Part shown: positions 1-11,288 of the stretch, in pieces
How positions within the stretch are numbered: the first letter of the stretch is position 1
Layout: every line of letters starts with the position of its first letter
Assembly: GCA_008933995.1 (NCBI GenBank)
Contig: WARS01000023.1
Span: 62,001 to 126,000 of the forward strand
Reading direction: 5' to 3'
From: Datnioides undecimradiatus
Taxonomy: Eukaryota; Chordata; Actinopteri; Lobotiformes; Datnioididae
DNA: 64,000 bases
Made by a program: the position numbers and the translations under genes
Notes under the pieces: model-generated
Database searches by the model: none
Seen by the model: only the letters and a program-made list of their open reading frames with translations
What the model was told of the DNA's origin: nothing

Positions 1-130
1 AAATTTCTATAAAGTCCAAATAACACTTTTACATGTTTGACTTAATACAAATATCTCTAAAATCAAACTCATCCTTTAACATTATTTGAAAATTATTTTC
101 AGTCAAATTTTAAACAGATATCAGACTTAC

Positions 131-640
131 AAACTCGGAGTGAAGGTCATTTGAAATGCCATGCATTCTAGCTGAATGCTGGATAACCCGGTCAAACAGG
201 TTGGCCAAGGAGATGATGTGGCATCCAGTTTGGGCATTGGTACAGATAGGTGCTGACTCCACACCTGTCAGCCTGCTGCAGAACAACAGACAGACCAACG
301 CTACCCACACAACGGACACTAGGAGAGATCAAGACCATGGTAAGAAAAAGCAAACTAGAAAAACAAAATACTGAAAAAGGTCCAACAAAGTTTCAACTTG
401 AATCCTATCTTATTTAAGTATTTAAAAATCTGATACAAATAAGATGAAGTCATGTCCTCCTCCTGTTATCATAAAGTGCTTATATGTGTGTTGAAATTCT
501 GATGGATGTAAAGAGACAGAATCATATTATTGAACTGTAATAAAACAGATTGGCATGCAAAAAGAGCAGTAACAGTTATTCCTTTGGGTTGCTACCTGCA
601 AAGTTCTGAAATAGCTACCTGATCTGAATTTTCCTGGCAT
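131..640 (-). CDS. prl2: Prolactin-2-like hormone, exons 1-2 only (5' part of gene)
   Basis: Secreted helical cytokine of the prolactin/growth-hormone family. Exon 2 is 318 down to 131, with acceptor CTCCTAG and donor GTAAGT. It codes for the hydrophobic end of a signal peptide (WVALVCLLFCSRLTGVESA) and the mature N-terminus, PICTNAQTGC, followed by LFDRVIQHSARMHGISNDLH, the start of helix 1. The two cysteines six residues apart match the extra N-terminal disulfide of tetrapod prolactins, which classical teleost pituitary prolactin lacks; this points to the fish prl2 paralogue. Exon 1 is 640 down to 619: ATG, seven codons and one base, donor G|GTAGCT. Both exons are phase 1 at the junction, and a very short first coding exon is usual for this family. 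An in-frame upstream ATG at 763 would add a hydrophilic extension and is less likely. The remaining exons would lie beyond position 1. Somatolactin and growth hormone fit worse. Confidence 0.75.
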
Positions 641-848
641 TCTGCAGTGGTGAAGGAGCTCTTGTCTCAGCGCAGAGTTTGCAGAAGTTTTCAGTTCAAA
701 GAGACCTGCTGCTTCATATGAGATTCCCTCGCTGACCATGTCTCTCTTGCACTTTAATGTCAAAGGGAAAGAAACCGTGGCGGGGAGAGAAAGAGAGAGG
801 GGGTGGGGGTAGTGAGGGTGGGGGCAGGGAAGGGAAGAACATTTACAG

Positions 849-868
849 GTTTAAATATATATAAGGTA
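849..868 (-). promoter_or_regulatory. Possible TATA region of the prolactin-2-like gene
   Basis: On the minus strand this reads CCTTATATATATTTAAA, about 215 bases upstream of the chosen ATG at 640. A pyrimidine-rich tract (775-838 as the complement) lies between it and exon 1. Pituitary-hormone genes usually have a TATA box, but AT-rich sequence is common here, so this is only a position-based suggestion. Confidence 0.3.
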
Positions 869-3160
869 AAATGTAAAGCTTTAAATATATACAGTATTAC
901 AGTAATACTTTTGTGTGTGTATTATAATGAATTAACTTTAATAGCTAACACATATTAAGTACACTTAGCAGCATCTCTCTTATTATGTCTATATGCCCTC
1001 CCATCTTGAGAAAAGATTTCATAGGCTATCATAAGGCCATTTAGTGGGCTCCAGAGTCACAAGGTTCAATATGACACCATGGGGCAGCAGTTAAGAAAGC
1101 CAGGTGAATGACGCTATGTAATCGAGATCCTGGAGAAAAAAGTCCTTTCCTAGCCGACTCAATTTTTTGTATGTGATGGTAAGGCATCACAGTTGCTTAA
1201 TAGAAACATAATAGAAAAAACTAGAAAAAGCAAGCAAACTACAAAGAGACACGAAAAGGACTTGATTTGATCTCTGATTTATTTTTAAAAATGAAGGAAG
1301 TCACCAATTTGTAAGATGCAAACTCTGGCCTATAAAATATGTGTGCCAAATGTAAAGACCTCTGTCGGAAGCGGTTCTCCTCGGAAGTCAAATGCACACA
1401 CATACGAAACAGGCAGATGATCACGGTGTACAAATGTTCTTTATTGTTCCAGTCCACAACAAGTGCACCACACGATCCCACCCGGTCACTGAGACGCCTG
1501 ATATCGCTCTCTCCCTCCCCGGGGACGAGAGTCCTTATCATCAGACTCCAGCCGCTTACTGCAGGGCAGAGGAAGCACTTAGGATTGATCACTACACCTG
1601 TGGCCGTGCTGCATCCGCGGAGCTCACCCCATCCTCTCCCACAGCTGACGCCGAAATCACACCCCACTACCACAACCTCTCTTATACATAGAGCTAAGTA
1701 ATTTAAAGAATAAAAGCAGCTACTCATTTTATATATGTTTCTTTAAAAAGACATCGTTAAGAAGCTAACAGTAATAGTGCTAACAATACTTGCTGATTAA
1801 CTGTTTAGGATAGTTATTTTAATATAATTAATTGTACCTATATAGCCTTTTCTTCCACTTTACATGCTTTTTACACTACACATCAGCATTCATTATACAT
1901 ACACTGATGCACAGCCAAAAAGAATCAAACCAGCAATCTTCTGATCACTGGACAACCTGCTGTACCTCTGAGCCACAACCGGTCAAGTGTATTGTTAAAT
2001 GTAAACAAAATTCCTGAAAAAATTGTTACTTATTATTATTATTACATATATAGTATAATACAATACAATTATTAACTGGAAAGCAATTTTCAATATTCTA
2101 TAGTTTTAAAATAATACAAAAAATAAATACTAAAATAATACAAAAGACAATGTCTAAATTAGGTAACTGATGGTGGTGTGTGCGTCTGTCTATATACCCA
2201 GTACTGTGCAAAAGGCAGGTGTGAAGAAATGCTGTATGAAGAATACTGCTTTCAAAAACAATCGCATATATTTATCGATTTACAAATGCAAAGTAAGAAA
2301 AACAGAAGAAAATCTAACTCAAATGAATATTTTCTATGACTACCTGTCTTCAAAACAGCATCAATTTAGGCACACTTACAAAGTCAGAGATTTTAGAGAT
2401 CATAGTCAGGTGTATGCTAAATCAAATACATGAAACAGAGGCTAATTGATCATAAGTTTCATGTAGGTCGAAACAGAGTCATTAACAGAAACTGAAACAG
2501 AAACAGCTGAGGTGTAAAACTGGCTGAGGAATGGCCAACCTGCTACCAAGGTGAGATTGTGATTCAAGTCACAGGTCATACACTATGGCAAGATTACACA
2601 AGACACAAGGTAGTTATACTGCATCAGCAAGGTCTCCCAGGCAAAGATTTCAAAGCAGACTGGGGTTCCAAGATGTGCTGTCTGCTTATCAACACTCCGG
2701 ACTGCCTTCCCGCTTAGTCTCCAGTCAGCCAGTCCTCAGCTCCACCACTCTTGAGTTCACAAGCCTATCACCTGCTAGCCACGACATTCCTGGTAAGCAG
2801 CCTGTCTTCTAGTCGCCAGCCTGCTAGCCCCCTGTTTGGTGAGCAGTCAGCCTCTCAGTGATTGGCTTCCCAGTGTTCAGCCTGCTAGTCCTGGTTCTCT
2901 AGCATTCCACCAGTTCTGTTTGACCACATGGACTTGTAGCAATCCCCTTACTGAGAAACTTGCCTGGCTATCTCCCCAGATATCGAGAGGTTGATTCCCC
3001 CAAGAGAGAGCAAGGCTCTCAGCTGTTCAGGAAAGCCAGTGCCCAGCAGCCCAGAAATTATTGGTTTGATAATTCTTGTGATAAATAGTAACAGACAGAC
3101 TAACAGTCATTTGTAACTGGCCCTTCTTAATTACAGACAATTTACAACAGACAACAGACC
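860..3160. other. Stretch without a supported gene
   Basis: AT-rich non-coding DNA with three visible sub-blocks. Positions 1370-1690 form a GC-richer block that carries AACAATAAAG on the minus strand and is open in several frames; it may be an old retroelement end but I cannot name it. Positions 1910-1985 (ending around CTCTGAGCCACAACC) resemble a widespread fish dispersed repeat also suggested near 40560. Positions 2600-3100 are rich in AGCCTGCTAG and CCAGTCAG words that recur at 14210-14340, so this may be a relic of the same retroelement. No splice-supported exon was found. Confidence 0.5.

Positions 3161-3162
<2 letters not shown>

Positions 3163-3191
<29 letters not shown>
3163..3191. 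repeat. Poly(A) run
   Basis: Twenty-nine consecutive A bases, fourteen bases before the gypsy LTR. It could be the tail of a retroposed sequence ending here, or a simple expansion. No matching target duplication was identified. Confidence 0.8.
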
Positions 3192-3192
<1 letters not shown>

Positions 3193-3205
3193 CATCATGC
3201 ATGAA

Positions 3206-3646
3206 TGTAACGGGGGTTGTTTGGACCCAAGAGCAGCACCCTGGAAGTTGGAGGAATGGCCGACGAGGAAGGGGAGCAGGTGAGTGGCGTACAGCAGGGA
3301 GGTCGAAAACAGGCAGAGGAGTCAGAGCCGGGAGAGCTGACAGAAGTCGTGGACGCCAAGGCAGAACATGTGGTCAGGGACAGAAAGCAGGTGAGTTTAC
3401 CGGGAGGCAGGCAGGGTGGGCAGGTCAGAGGCAGGCAGGGTCGGCAACAGGGATGCAGTAGAACAATCTAGCAAAGAGTGAGAGTGCTGAAGAGGCTTAA
3501 ATACTGGGCTGATTAGGAATGAGCTGCAGCTGTGCTTGCAGGTGAGTGGAGTTGGGCTGATGAGGTGGGAGTGGCTGACAGGTAGAGTGGGAAAATTACT
3601 GAAACTGAGGGAGAGGAGAGAAAGCTGGGAGAATGGGGCTGTGACA
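3206..3646 (-). repeat. 3' LTR of the gypsy element
   Basis: Direct repeat of 441 bases, the partner of 7199-7696, with the same termini. Relative to the 5' copy it lacks about 40 bases before ATGCAGTAGAAC and a short GCAGAGGCAGGGAGAG segment. Next to it on the element strand is a run of ten G bases (3651-3660), the likely polypurine tract. Confidence 0.9.
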
Positions 3647-3814
3647 GAACCCCCCCCCCCAAGGGACGGTCCATGACGTCCCAAAAACCAAGCCCACGTC
3701 AAGGCGGGGTGGGTGGAGGATGGACAGAGTCTCTACATTGGCGCGCTCACCCGCAGTGGGGGTCCTGGAGGGCTGGTCACGATGGAACCAACGACGATGG
3801 AACTCGCAGATGAG

Positions 3815-6400
3815 TTATACATCCAGGATATGACGAGTTGGGACCCATGACCTCTCCTCTGGGCCGTATCCCTCCCAGTCAACGAGGTACTGGAGACCCC
3901 TCCCGCGGCGGCGGGAGCGTAGCAGGCGGCGAACCTGGAAGGCCGGGCCCCCGTCAATGATCCGGGGAGGTGGTGGCGGCTGAGAGGTAGGCATCAATGG
4001 ACTCTCATGAACTGGCTTGACCCTGGAGACGTGGAAGGTTGGGTGGAGCCGCATGGCACGGGGCAGCTTAAGTCTGACAGCCGCAGGGTTGATGACCTTC
4101 TCAATCGTAAACGAGGACAGGCTTACGGTGGCCCCGATGAGGCTGCAGAACTCCCGCCAGAATATGGACGTGAACTGGGGACCCCGATCCGAGACCACAT
4201 CAGACGGAAGGCCGTGGAGCCGAAACACATGCTGCAGAACTAGTTCAGCGGTCTCCTTAGCCGACGGAAGCTTGGGTAGGGGCACAAAGTGAGCCATCTT
4301 GCTGAACTGGTCTACCACCCTCAGGATTGTGGTGAATCCACCTGACGGTGGCAGACCGGTAACAAAGTCCACTGAAATGTGGGACCAGGGCCGATGTGGC
4401 ACAGGCAGAGGTTGCAGGTAACCAGCACCTCTTTGGTGCGCTGAATGCCTGGATGACATGTGAGCCGGGAGCTGTGGGCCCATTGCAGGACGTCTGACCT
4501 CAAGCCCTGAGGGACAAACAGGCGGTCATGGGGACAGGAAGTGGGACCAGGCTGGTCTTCCAAGGCGGCTCTTACCCACTCCTCCACCTCCCAGGTGAGA
4601 GAGGCCACCAGAGGGGGAGCAGGGAGTATGTATCAGGGTCAATGTCTTCTCCCCCCATGAACTGGTGAGACAGGGCGTTAGGCTTGACATTGCGGGAACC
4701 TGGCCCATAGGAGAGGGAGAAGTTGAACCTGGTGAAGAACAATGACCATTGGGCTTGACGGGAGTTCAGTCTCTTAGCGGAATGTACTTCAGGTTTTTGT
4801 AGTCTGTCCAAACTAGGAAGGGCAACTTTGTCCCCTCTAACCAGTGGTGCCACTCTTCCAGCGCCAACAGTTCCCGATTCCCCAATGTCATAATTTCTCT
4901 CCGCCGGAGCCAGCCGTCGGAAGAAGGTGCAGGGGTGCAACTTCTGGTCCTCAGCTGAACGCTGAGATAAGATGGCTCCAACCCCCACATCAGAGGCATC
5001 CACTTCCACTATGAATTGCCTTTCAGGGTTGGGGACCAGGAGAATGGGAGCTGACGTGAACCGGGTCTTAAGGTTCTGGAACGCCCCCTCAGCCGCCTGG
5101 GACCAACGGAAGGGTATCTTGGAGGAGGTGAGGGCTGTGAGTGGAGCGGCCACGGTGCTGTACCCCCAGATGAACCATCGACAGAAGTTGGCAAACCCCA
5201 GGAACTGTTGCAACTGTTTCCGAGAATCACGGATGGGCCAGGAGGTGACGGCAGAGACCTTGGTGGGGGTCCATCTCCACGCTGCCTTGACCGATGATGT
5301 ACCCCAGGAATGAGACGGAGGTAGCATGGAACTCACATTTCTCAGCCTTGACAAACAAAGAGTTCTCCAGCAAATGTTGGCGCACGCTCTGAACATGATG
5401 CACATGTTCTTCCTTGGACTGGGAGAAGATCAGAATGTCGTCCAAATAGACAAACACAAACTGGTTGAGCATGTCCCTCAAAACGTCATTAATGAGTGCC
5501 TGGAAAACAGCCGGGGCATTGGTGAGGCCGAAAGGCATAACCAGGTACTCATAGTGTCCATTAGGCGTATTGAAGGCTGTCTTCCACTCGTCCCCCTCCC
5601 GGATCCGGACCAGATGGTAGGTGTTGCGGAGATCCAGCTTGGTGAAGAGCTTTGCCCCTGAAGCAACTCGAAGGCTGATGTGATGAGTGGGAGAGGATAA
5701 CGATTTTTGACGGTGATGTCATTGAGGCCCCTGAAGTCGATGCAGGGCCTCAAGGACCTGTCTTTCTTGTCCACGAAGAAAAATCCTGCCCCAGCAGGTG
5801 ACGAGGAGGGACGAATGATCCCGGCAGCCAAAGCGTCATTAATGTAGACCTCCATGGCCTCTTTCAGGTGCAGACAGGAAGTAGAGACGACCCTTGGGAG
5901 GTGTGGTGCTGGGCAGGAGGTCTATGGCACAGTTGTAAGGGCCGATGAGGGGGCAAGGAGGTTTGCCTTCGCTTTGCTGAACACCTCCCGAAAGTCGTGA
6001 TATTTGGCGGGCACCTCAGACAGGTCAGGGGCTGGACTGGAGCTGGCAGACGGTAAAGGTGCAGCAGCTTGTTTGAGGCAGACCTGATGACAGGAAGAAC
6101 TCCACCCCAGGATGGACCCCGTTACCCAGTCAATATGAGGGTTGTGACGGCGGAGCCAGGGGTAGCCTAGGATCAGCGGGAGGCGAGGTGACTTCAGGAC
6201 GTGGAACTGTAAGGCTTCGTGGTGGTTGCCAGACAGGAGCATGTGGATGGGCGTGGTCAGATGAGTGACGGTCCCCACGAGATGACCGTCCAGGGCGCTG
6301 GCTGGAACTGAACGTGGCAGAGGAACCAGGTCAATGCCCAGATATATGGCGAGCTCCTCATCTATCAGACGTCTGCCCCAGAGTCAATGATGGTGACAAG
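3815..6400 (-). pseudogene. gypsy pol: protease, RT, RNase H, integrase, chromodomain (broken)
   Basis: Protease active site LVTIIDSGAD at about 6400-6371, then LPLILGYPWLRRHNP. Reverse transcriptase from about 5855, with [20 protein letters not shown], then [13 protein letters not shown] and the catalytic YLDD at 5448-5437. RNase H around 5010-4680 ([16 protein letters not shown]). The integrase H2C2 finger is partly visible near 4500 ([11 protein letters not shown]). The core at about 4390-4150 has both Asp motifs (DFVTGLP and SDRGPQF), but the sequence jumps from GATVSLSS to [10 protein letters not shown], so the segment with the catalytic Glu is gone. The protein ends in a chromodomain, [17 protein letters not shown], at about 3900-3830. 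There are at least five frame changes. Confidence 0.88.
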
Positions 6401-6479
6401 GGTGTGAGAACCCCCCCGCCCACAGGAGCCGGACGTGGAACAAAGGTCGGGGGCAAAGTCATAGGTTCAGCTCAGCAGA

Positions 6480-7181
6480 ATGCCCCGGTTTACTGCTGAG
6501 CCCTCTCTTTTACTGGGCAACAGGAGACGAAGTGACCAGCCTGGCCACAGTAGAGACAGAGGCTCCCCTGGCGTCGTCACTCCCACTCCTCTGGTGTCAG
6601 GCTGGTGCGTCCTACCTGCATGGGTTCAGCCCCCCCAGATGAGGACTCTGGGAGGAGGTTGAGGGCGGCTGAAGACCCTCGCTGGTGGGCGGATGGTCGG
6701 CAGTCTGCCCCTCCCTGGCGTCGCTCCCTTCTCCTCGCCTGGATACGCCTGTCCAGCCTGGATGTCAGCTTTATGAGTTCGTCGAGGAAGGGCAGAAGGT
6801 TGAGGGAAACCAACTCGTCCTTGATGTAAGGCGCTAGCCTGTTGAAATAAGCGTCGCACTGGGCTGCTGTGTTCCAGTCACTGAGACGGGCCTGGGTACG
6901 GAAGTCAATGGCGTAGTCAGCAACAGATCGACTCCCCTGTCTCTGGCTCATGAGCCCCCGGTGGCATCGGGGCCCAGAGAAATAGGTCCGAAAACTTTAC
7001 GCAGTTGCGCCTGTTGCGATATGGTGACCTGGGTGACCAGCGAAGTTAGCACCTGCTCCATGGCCGACGCAGACTGCCGAGCCTCCGCTGCGTTGGAGGC
7101 CAGCTGAGCCTCATGTTGTTGGAGCCTTACCTCTACCCGGTCCAAGTGGGACTGAGGTGGCGGCGAGTGTGCTGGGTCCAT
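6480..7181 (-). pseudogene. gypsy gag, broken
   Basis: Begins MDPAHSPPPQSHLDRVEVRL, a helical Gln/Ala-rich N-terminus that stops after GPDATGGS at 6948. It resumes in another frame with SRSVADYAIDFRTQA and FNRLAPYIKDELVSL, a capsid-like segment, and ends in a zinc knuckle at about 6495-6555 (C-x2-C-x4-H-x4-C, seen as CLYCGQAGHFVSCC). The N-terminal part joins directly to late capsid sequence, so the first part of the capsid domain seems to be deleted as well as frame-shifted. In a working element this protein would form the particle and bind RNA. Confidence 0.8.
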
Positions 7182-7198
7182 CCTTGGCCAGATTGTGC

Positions 7199-7696
7199 TG
7201 TAACGGGGGTTGTTTGGACCCAAGAGCAGCACCCTGGAAGTTGGAGGAATGGCCGACGAGGAAGGGGAGCAGGTGAGTGGCGTACAGCAGGAAGGTTGAA
7301 AACAGGCGGAGGAGTCAGAGCCGGGAGAGCCGACAGAAGTCGTGGACGCCAAGGCAGAACACGTGGTCAGGGACAGAACACAGGTGAGTTTACCGGGAGG
7401 TAGGCAGGGTAGGCAGGTCAGAGGCAGGCAGGGTCGGCAACGGGGAGTTAGGCAGGAAAAGAGTGCTGGAAAGTCTCGCATGAATGCAGTAGAACAATCT
7501 GGCAAAGAGTGAGAGTGCTGGAGAGGCTTAAATACTGGGCTGATTAGGAATGAGCTGCAGCTGTGCTTGCAGGTGAGTGGAGTTGGGCTGATGAGGTGGG
7601 AGTGGCTGACAGGTAGAGTGGAGCAGAGGCAGGGAGAGTGGAAAATTACTGAAACTGAGGGAGAGGAGGGAAAGCTGGGAGAAGGGGGCTGTGACA
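7199..7696 (-). repeat. 5' LTR of the gypsy element
   Basis: Direct repeat of 498 bases matching 3206-3646. On the element strand it begins TGTCACAGCC and ends CCCCGTTACA, giving the TG...CA ends. The gag ATG at 7181 follows after a leader of only 17 bases. It is longer than the 3' copy because it keeps a segment around 7441-7483 and a short one around 7621-7638. Confidence 0.9.
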
Positions 7697-8029
7697 CTGA
7701 ATAAAAAAGAGACATCTTTATAGCACTGAAAAGTCTGACTTTAGGCTTTATATACCTCACTGAGCTGTTAATCTCTTAGTAGTAAACCCTTCAAGAATTT
7801 ACAGTTTAGCTTTACTTTGCCATTTTCAATTATATTTTGTCAGCATCAGCTACAGTTAGGTTGTGCTATTTTATCTTAATGCATGGCTGCCACAACTGTT
7901 ACATTTTTCACTGTCAAGAACAAACCTCAGGTTAAATAATAGGAAGACAGTAAGCTACAACTTGATGACAACTCTAGATGGTCCAGTATCTTCAGGATTT
8001 TCACAATGGAAATCCTAGATCAGATCTGG

Positions 8030-8110
8030 ATCCATGATTTGGCAGGAAGGCATGCACAAATGTTGCTGAGGTCCATACGCCTCCCAGTCCACCAGATACT
8101 GGTGAGCTTC
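8030..8110 (-). pseudogene. Relic of a second gypsy chromodomain
   Basis: The minus-strand translation gives [16 protein letters not shown] and then IMDPDLI, closely resembling the chromodomain end of the gypsy element at 3830-3900 but diverged. The sequence on either side (7930-8290) is probably more of the same old copy; no LTR could be fitted to it. It shows that more than one gypsy insertion occurred in this region. Confidence 0.6.
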
Positions 8111-8889
8111 ACTCCAGGAGCTTATTGACTATGTAGACAAGTCCTCCATTGCTAAACGGGGGTTGTTGGGGTCAGGAGTATGACCATTTTGGTAGTCAGG
8201 AGCCACGAACTCTCGCTTGTTGGCCACTGTCTTATATTAGGTGAGATGTTTGAGTCTAATAACTGCTGGTCTGTATTCACTCTGGTCACATCTCAACAGA
8301 AGTCAAATAAAAGTTAGAACAGAAAAAGTGAAAATTAAGTGCAAAAAGACTGTCTAGACTGTAGATGATGATGAAATGTAAGCAATTTATGTTAAAATTG
8401 TTGCTATGCTGAGCAGAGGGAGGAGCAGAGCAGGACCTCAAAAGCCGGCAATATGTACAAGAATACTATCTGTTTAGTTTCTATCTGTTAACAGTATGTA
8501 TTGCTTTTCATACTGCTGTTACCAACAACATAAACCCCTACTCTGACACATTTTCCTCTTTCACAGGAGGTTTGTTGGAAATGAAAGTGTCATCTGTTCA
8601 TTAGTTTTGAAAGTAAGACACTGGCTAGGAGTACACTAAGCTAAAATTTAAGAAGTTAAAGTTTGAGATAAAAACTGTAGAAAGAAGTATTCACATTCAA
8701 ACACAACAGAAGGTTTGACTGGAGGTGGTTTTGACTGAATGTGATGTTTTTTCTGTTGTTTTGTTCTCACAGCTTGAAAAAAAATGAGTGGTTATTTATA
8801 CTGAATCATACATGCTAAAATGGTTCACTCTAAAACACACTTTCTCATTTCGTCAGGTAAGAAATAAGGTGCTTTTAGAGGCAGTGAAA

Positions 8890-8995
8890 TGGGTAAAACA
8901 TGATTTTATGAACATGATCCTGCTCTATATGTTAGGTGCCCTGAGATAACCTTTGTTGTGATTTGGCGCTATACAAATACAACTGAAAAAAATGA
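8890..8995 (+). repeat. Dispersed fish repeat (LINE/SINE 3' tail type)
   Basis: Contains GATTTGGCGCTATACAAATA preceded by CTGAGATAACCTTTGTTG. The same sequence occurs in reverse orientation at 23755-23830, which establishes it as a dispersed repeat. Motifs of this kind are very common in fish genomes as tails of non-LTR retroposons; I am not certain of the family. Confidence 0.55.
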
Positions 8996-8999
8996 ATAC

Positions 9000-9560
9000 A
9001 CTAAAACTCTGAAAATGCTGATACATATAAAGAACAAAAACAAACTGGCACAGATGGGAGGGAAGGCTAACAATATGTACTGTGTGGGAAGGAAGACAAT
9101 GAGACACAGCTGGAGCCACTGAGTGATACCTGCAATCCTGTAGAATGCTTAGTTCCTGAGAAATATGCATTGGTACTTTGACAATGATAAACCAAGGCTA
9201 GGGCTGGAGGAACGCTATTCTCCTTTTTTACAATTTGAAAAAGCAGAGGGTGCTTACCATTAACCAGAGGACAGGCTGGCAGTGGCTCACAGTGTAGTGC
9301 AGAAAGATAACAGAATTATCCCTTCATATTGTGGACCCTGTCAAAATGCAACATGATGCAGAAGGCAACTTGATGAAACTGACCATTTTAAAAATAATAA
9401 TAATGAAATGTCTGGCTGGTGCTGCTGGGGCACAGGGAGAGGAGGGAGCAATATGCAGGTGAGATGTTGCAAGGTCTTACAGTAGATGCAGACTGGCAGA
9501 CAAACAACAAAGAAGGTCTGGCTAATTCCTGGCTGACAAGAAAACTGAGAGGCATGTGCG
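9000..9560. other. Stretch without a supported gene
   Basis: Non-coding sequence between a retroposon tail and an LTR-like repeat. ORFs on both strands here are short, lack splice context and look like chance frames. Confidence 0.5.
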
Positions 9561-9563
9561 CAA

Positions 9564-10135
9564 TGGGACATGGGGAGTTCACGAACCCAATTGCACGACT
9601 CCACGCTCAAAATACAGTTCAATTAGTTTATTGCAAAGTCCAACACAAAGTCACTCAAACAAGAGGATTCAACACAAAGTATCAACTTAAAGTCTCTAAG
9701 CAGAGCTTAGGTAGAAAAAGCCGAAGCAAACAGAAAATCACTCTTTCGAGGGAAGAGCGCAGAAAACACGCGTCTCCAAAGTAAACAACAACTCGTAATC
9801 GAGGAAAAAAGGAAAAAGACAAACAAAGTGACAAATCTTCAGGCAAAAACAGGAACGAGAGCAAGGTAATTCGGGCAAGGCAAGGATGCTGGTTCTCGGT
9901 ACAAACAAGACACGACGAACTGGCACAAGACAGGGGGAGACGCAGACTTTTATACACAAGAGGAAATGGGGAACAGGTGGAAACAATCAGGGCGGGGAAG
10001 ACAATCAGACAGGCGGGAAACATGAGAGGAAGGGCAAGCCACCTGAAACGAGAGGGAAGTTAGACCTTTCAAAATAAAACAGGAAATCACAAGACAGGAC
10101 AAAAAAACCAGCTTGACCAAACTCAGATCTTGACA
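9564..10135 (-). mobile_element. LTR-like repeat, copy A
   Basis: On the minus strand it begins TGTCAAGATCTG and ends CCCATGTCCCA. Internal sequence in the order TTCCTGTTTTATTTTGAAAG, CACCTGTTCCCC, GTGTATAAAAG (TATA-like) and CAATAAAC (poly(A) signal) is shared with copies at 11289-11827 and 11824-12398. TG...CA ends with a TATA box and a poly(A) signal in the right order suggest a solo LTR. No clear target duplication is seen, so a non-autonomous DNA element remains possible. Confidence 0.6.
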
Positions 10136-11288
10136 TAAGGTTGAAAATCACTCCTTGCCACTGCAACGAGACAAGGGAATCAAGGGGCTTTCTGTGGCCT
10201 ATATACAGTATGGTACTTGACATCACAATAGTCATGACACACAGGACTTTAAAAAGCTGCAAAAAATATAGCACTTAATAATGAATGTTTAATTAATGAG
10301 AAATATTGATTGTGTTAAATGAAATAATAGGAACGGGGAAAAAGATTGTATTGATTTAAAATGATTGTACTGTGATTATATGATATTTTTGTTCCATCTC
10401 ACCAAATTGGATTACAACCGTCTAAGCTTGTTGAGTATAGATTTTAATAATCAAAGTCTGAATTTATGAACCGATGAATAATTGATTTTTGAGCTGTTCC
10501 TTGCCCTTGCCATAATTCTTATAATAAAAACCAATCCATTGCATTTAAAGATAATAAACTCTAGACATTTAATTTTTAATTAGCGTGTTAGACAAAGTTA
10601 ATGGGTAGTGTGGTTCTGATAGGTTACTCTAGCCAGTGTTCATTAACCGACCATAGGGGTTGACTGTATAGGCCACTAAAATAAAACCTAGCAACAGTAA
10701 CAAGAGCTCAGCCCTGATCTAACAATATATAGTACTTATGCATTAAGGAAAGATTCTCAGGAGAAAACAGATGAGAGAGAGTGTCTTCTTAGAGCATGGA
10801 CGAATGTGAAAAGAAAAGAGCTCACCTGGCTTGTCAGGACTTGAGTCTCTTAGTGAACCTTAAATATTCCATATTGTTCTGAATGGTTATTTGGTTACTT
10901 CCAGTTATATTTTTTGAAGAGTATATTTTGAAGAGTGTCTTTCTCTTGTCTATCTGCGTGCTTATGTCATATCATCAGTCTCTTCTTCAGCTCTACTGTC
11001 ATCAGCCTCCAGTCAGGGCCCCCAAAGTGGACCTGCCTTTGTTGTCAGCCTTCAACCAGACCTCCAGAGGGGTTAGGTCTCTGCTGTTGGCCTTTAGAGG
11101 GATTCAGTCTGCTTCTAGATGGCATTTATGACATCTCCATCATTTTGAACTCTCCTGCTTCTACACATCCATCTGAACAACAAGCTGGGGATTAAATTAG
11201 GAAATGGCAGAATAAGTCTGGGAGTTCCTCTGAAAAGGGACTTCTTCCAGTTAGTAGGTGTGGGCCAGCTCAATGTTCCTTTTGCGTA
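10136..11288. other. Stretch without a supported gene
   Basis: AT-rich non-coding DNA between two inverted copies of the same LTR-like family. Positions 10930-11130 are less AT-rich and open in two frames but have no recognisable protein motif. Confidence 0.45.

Larger units (their letters stand above)
3206..7696 (-). mobile_element. Ty3/gypsy chromovirus-type LTR retrotransposon, inactive
   Basis: A 4.5-kb element flanked by two related LTRs and read on the minus strand. In element order it has a 5' LTR (7696-7199), gag with a CCHC zinc knuckle, protease, reverse transcriptase, RNase H, integrase and a C-terminal chromodomain, a purine tract of ten G bases, then the 3' LTR (3646-3206). The flanks ATGAA (3201-3205) and CTGAA (7697-7701) match at four of five bases, consistent with a 5-bp target duplication. 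Coding frames are broken many times and two blocks of conserved sequence are missing, so the copy cannot be autonomous. The domain order places it among Ty3/gypsy elements and the chromodomain among chromoviruses. Confidence 0.93.

Noticed and set aside
1239..1727. 162-codon minus-strand ORF and the overlapping plus-strand ORF at 1339-1701
   Set aside because: Both strands are open over the same GC-richer block; neither shows a protein motif, so coding is unsupported.
9338..9784. Open frames around the LTR-like copy A as genes
   Set aside because: They fall within or across a repeat that recurs twice more in the window in non-coding form.
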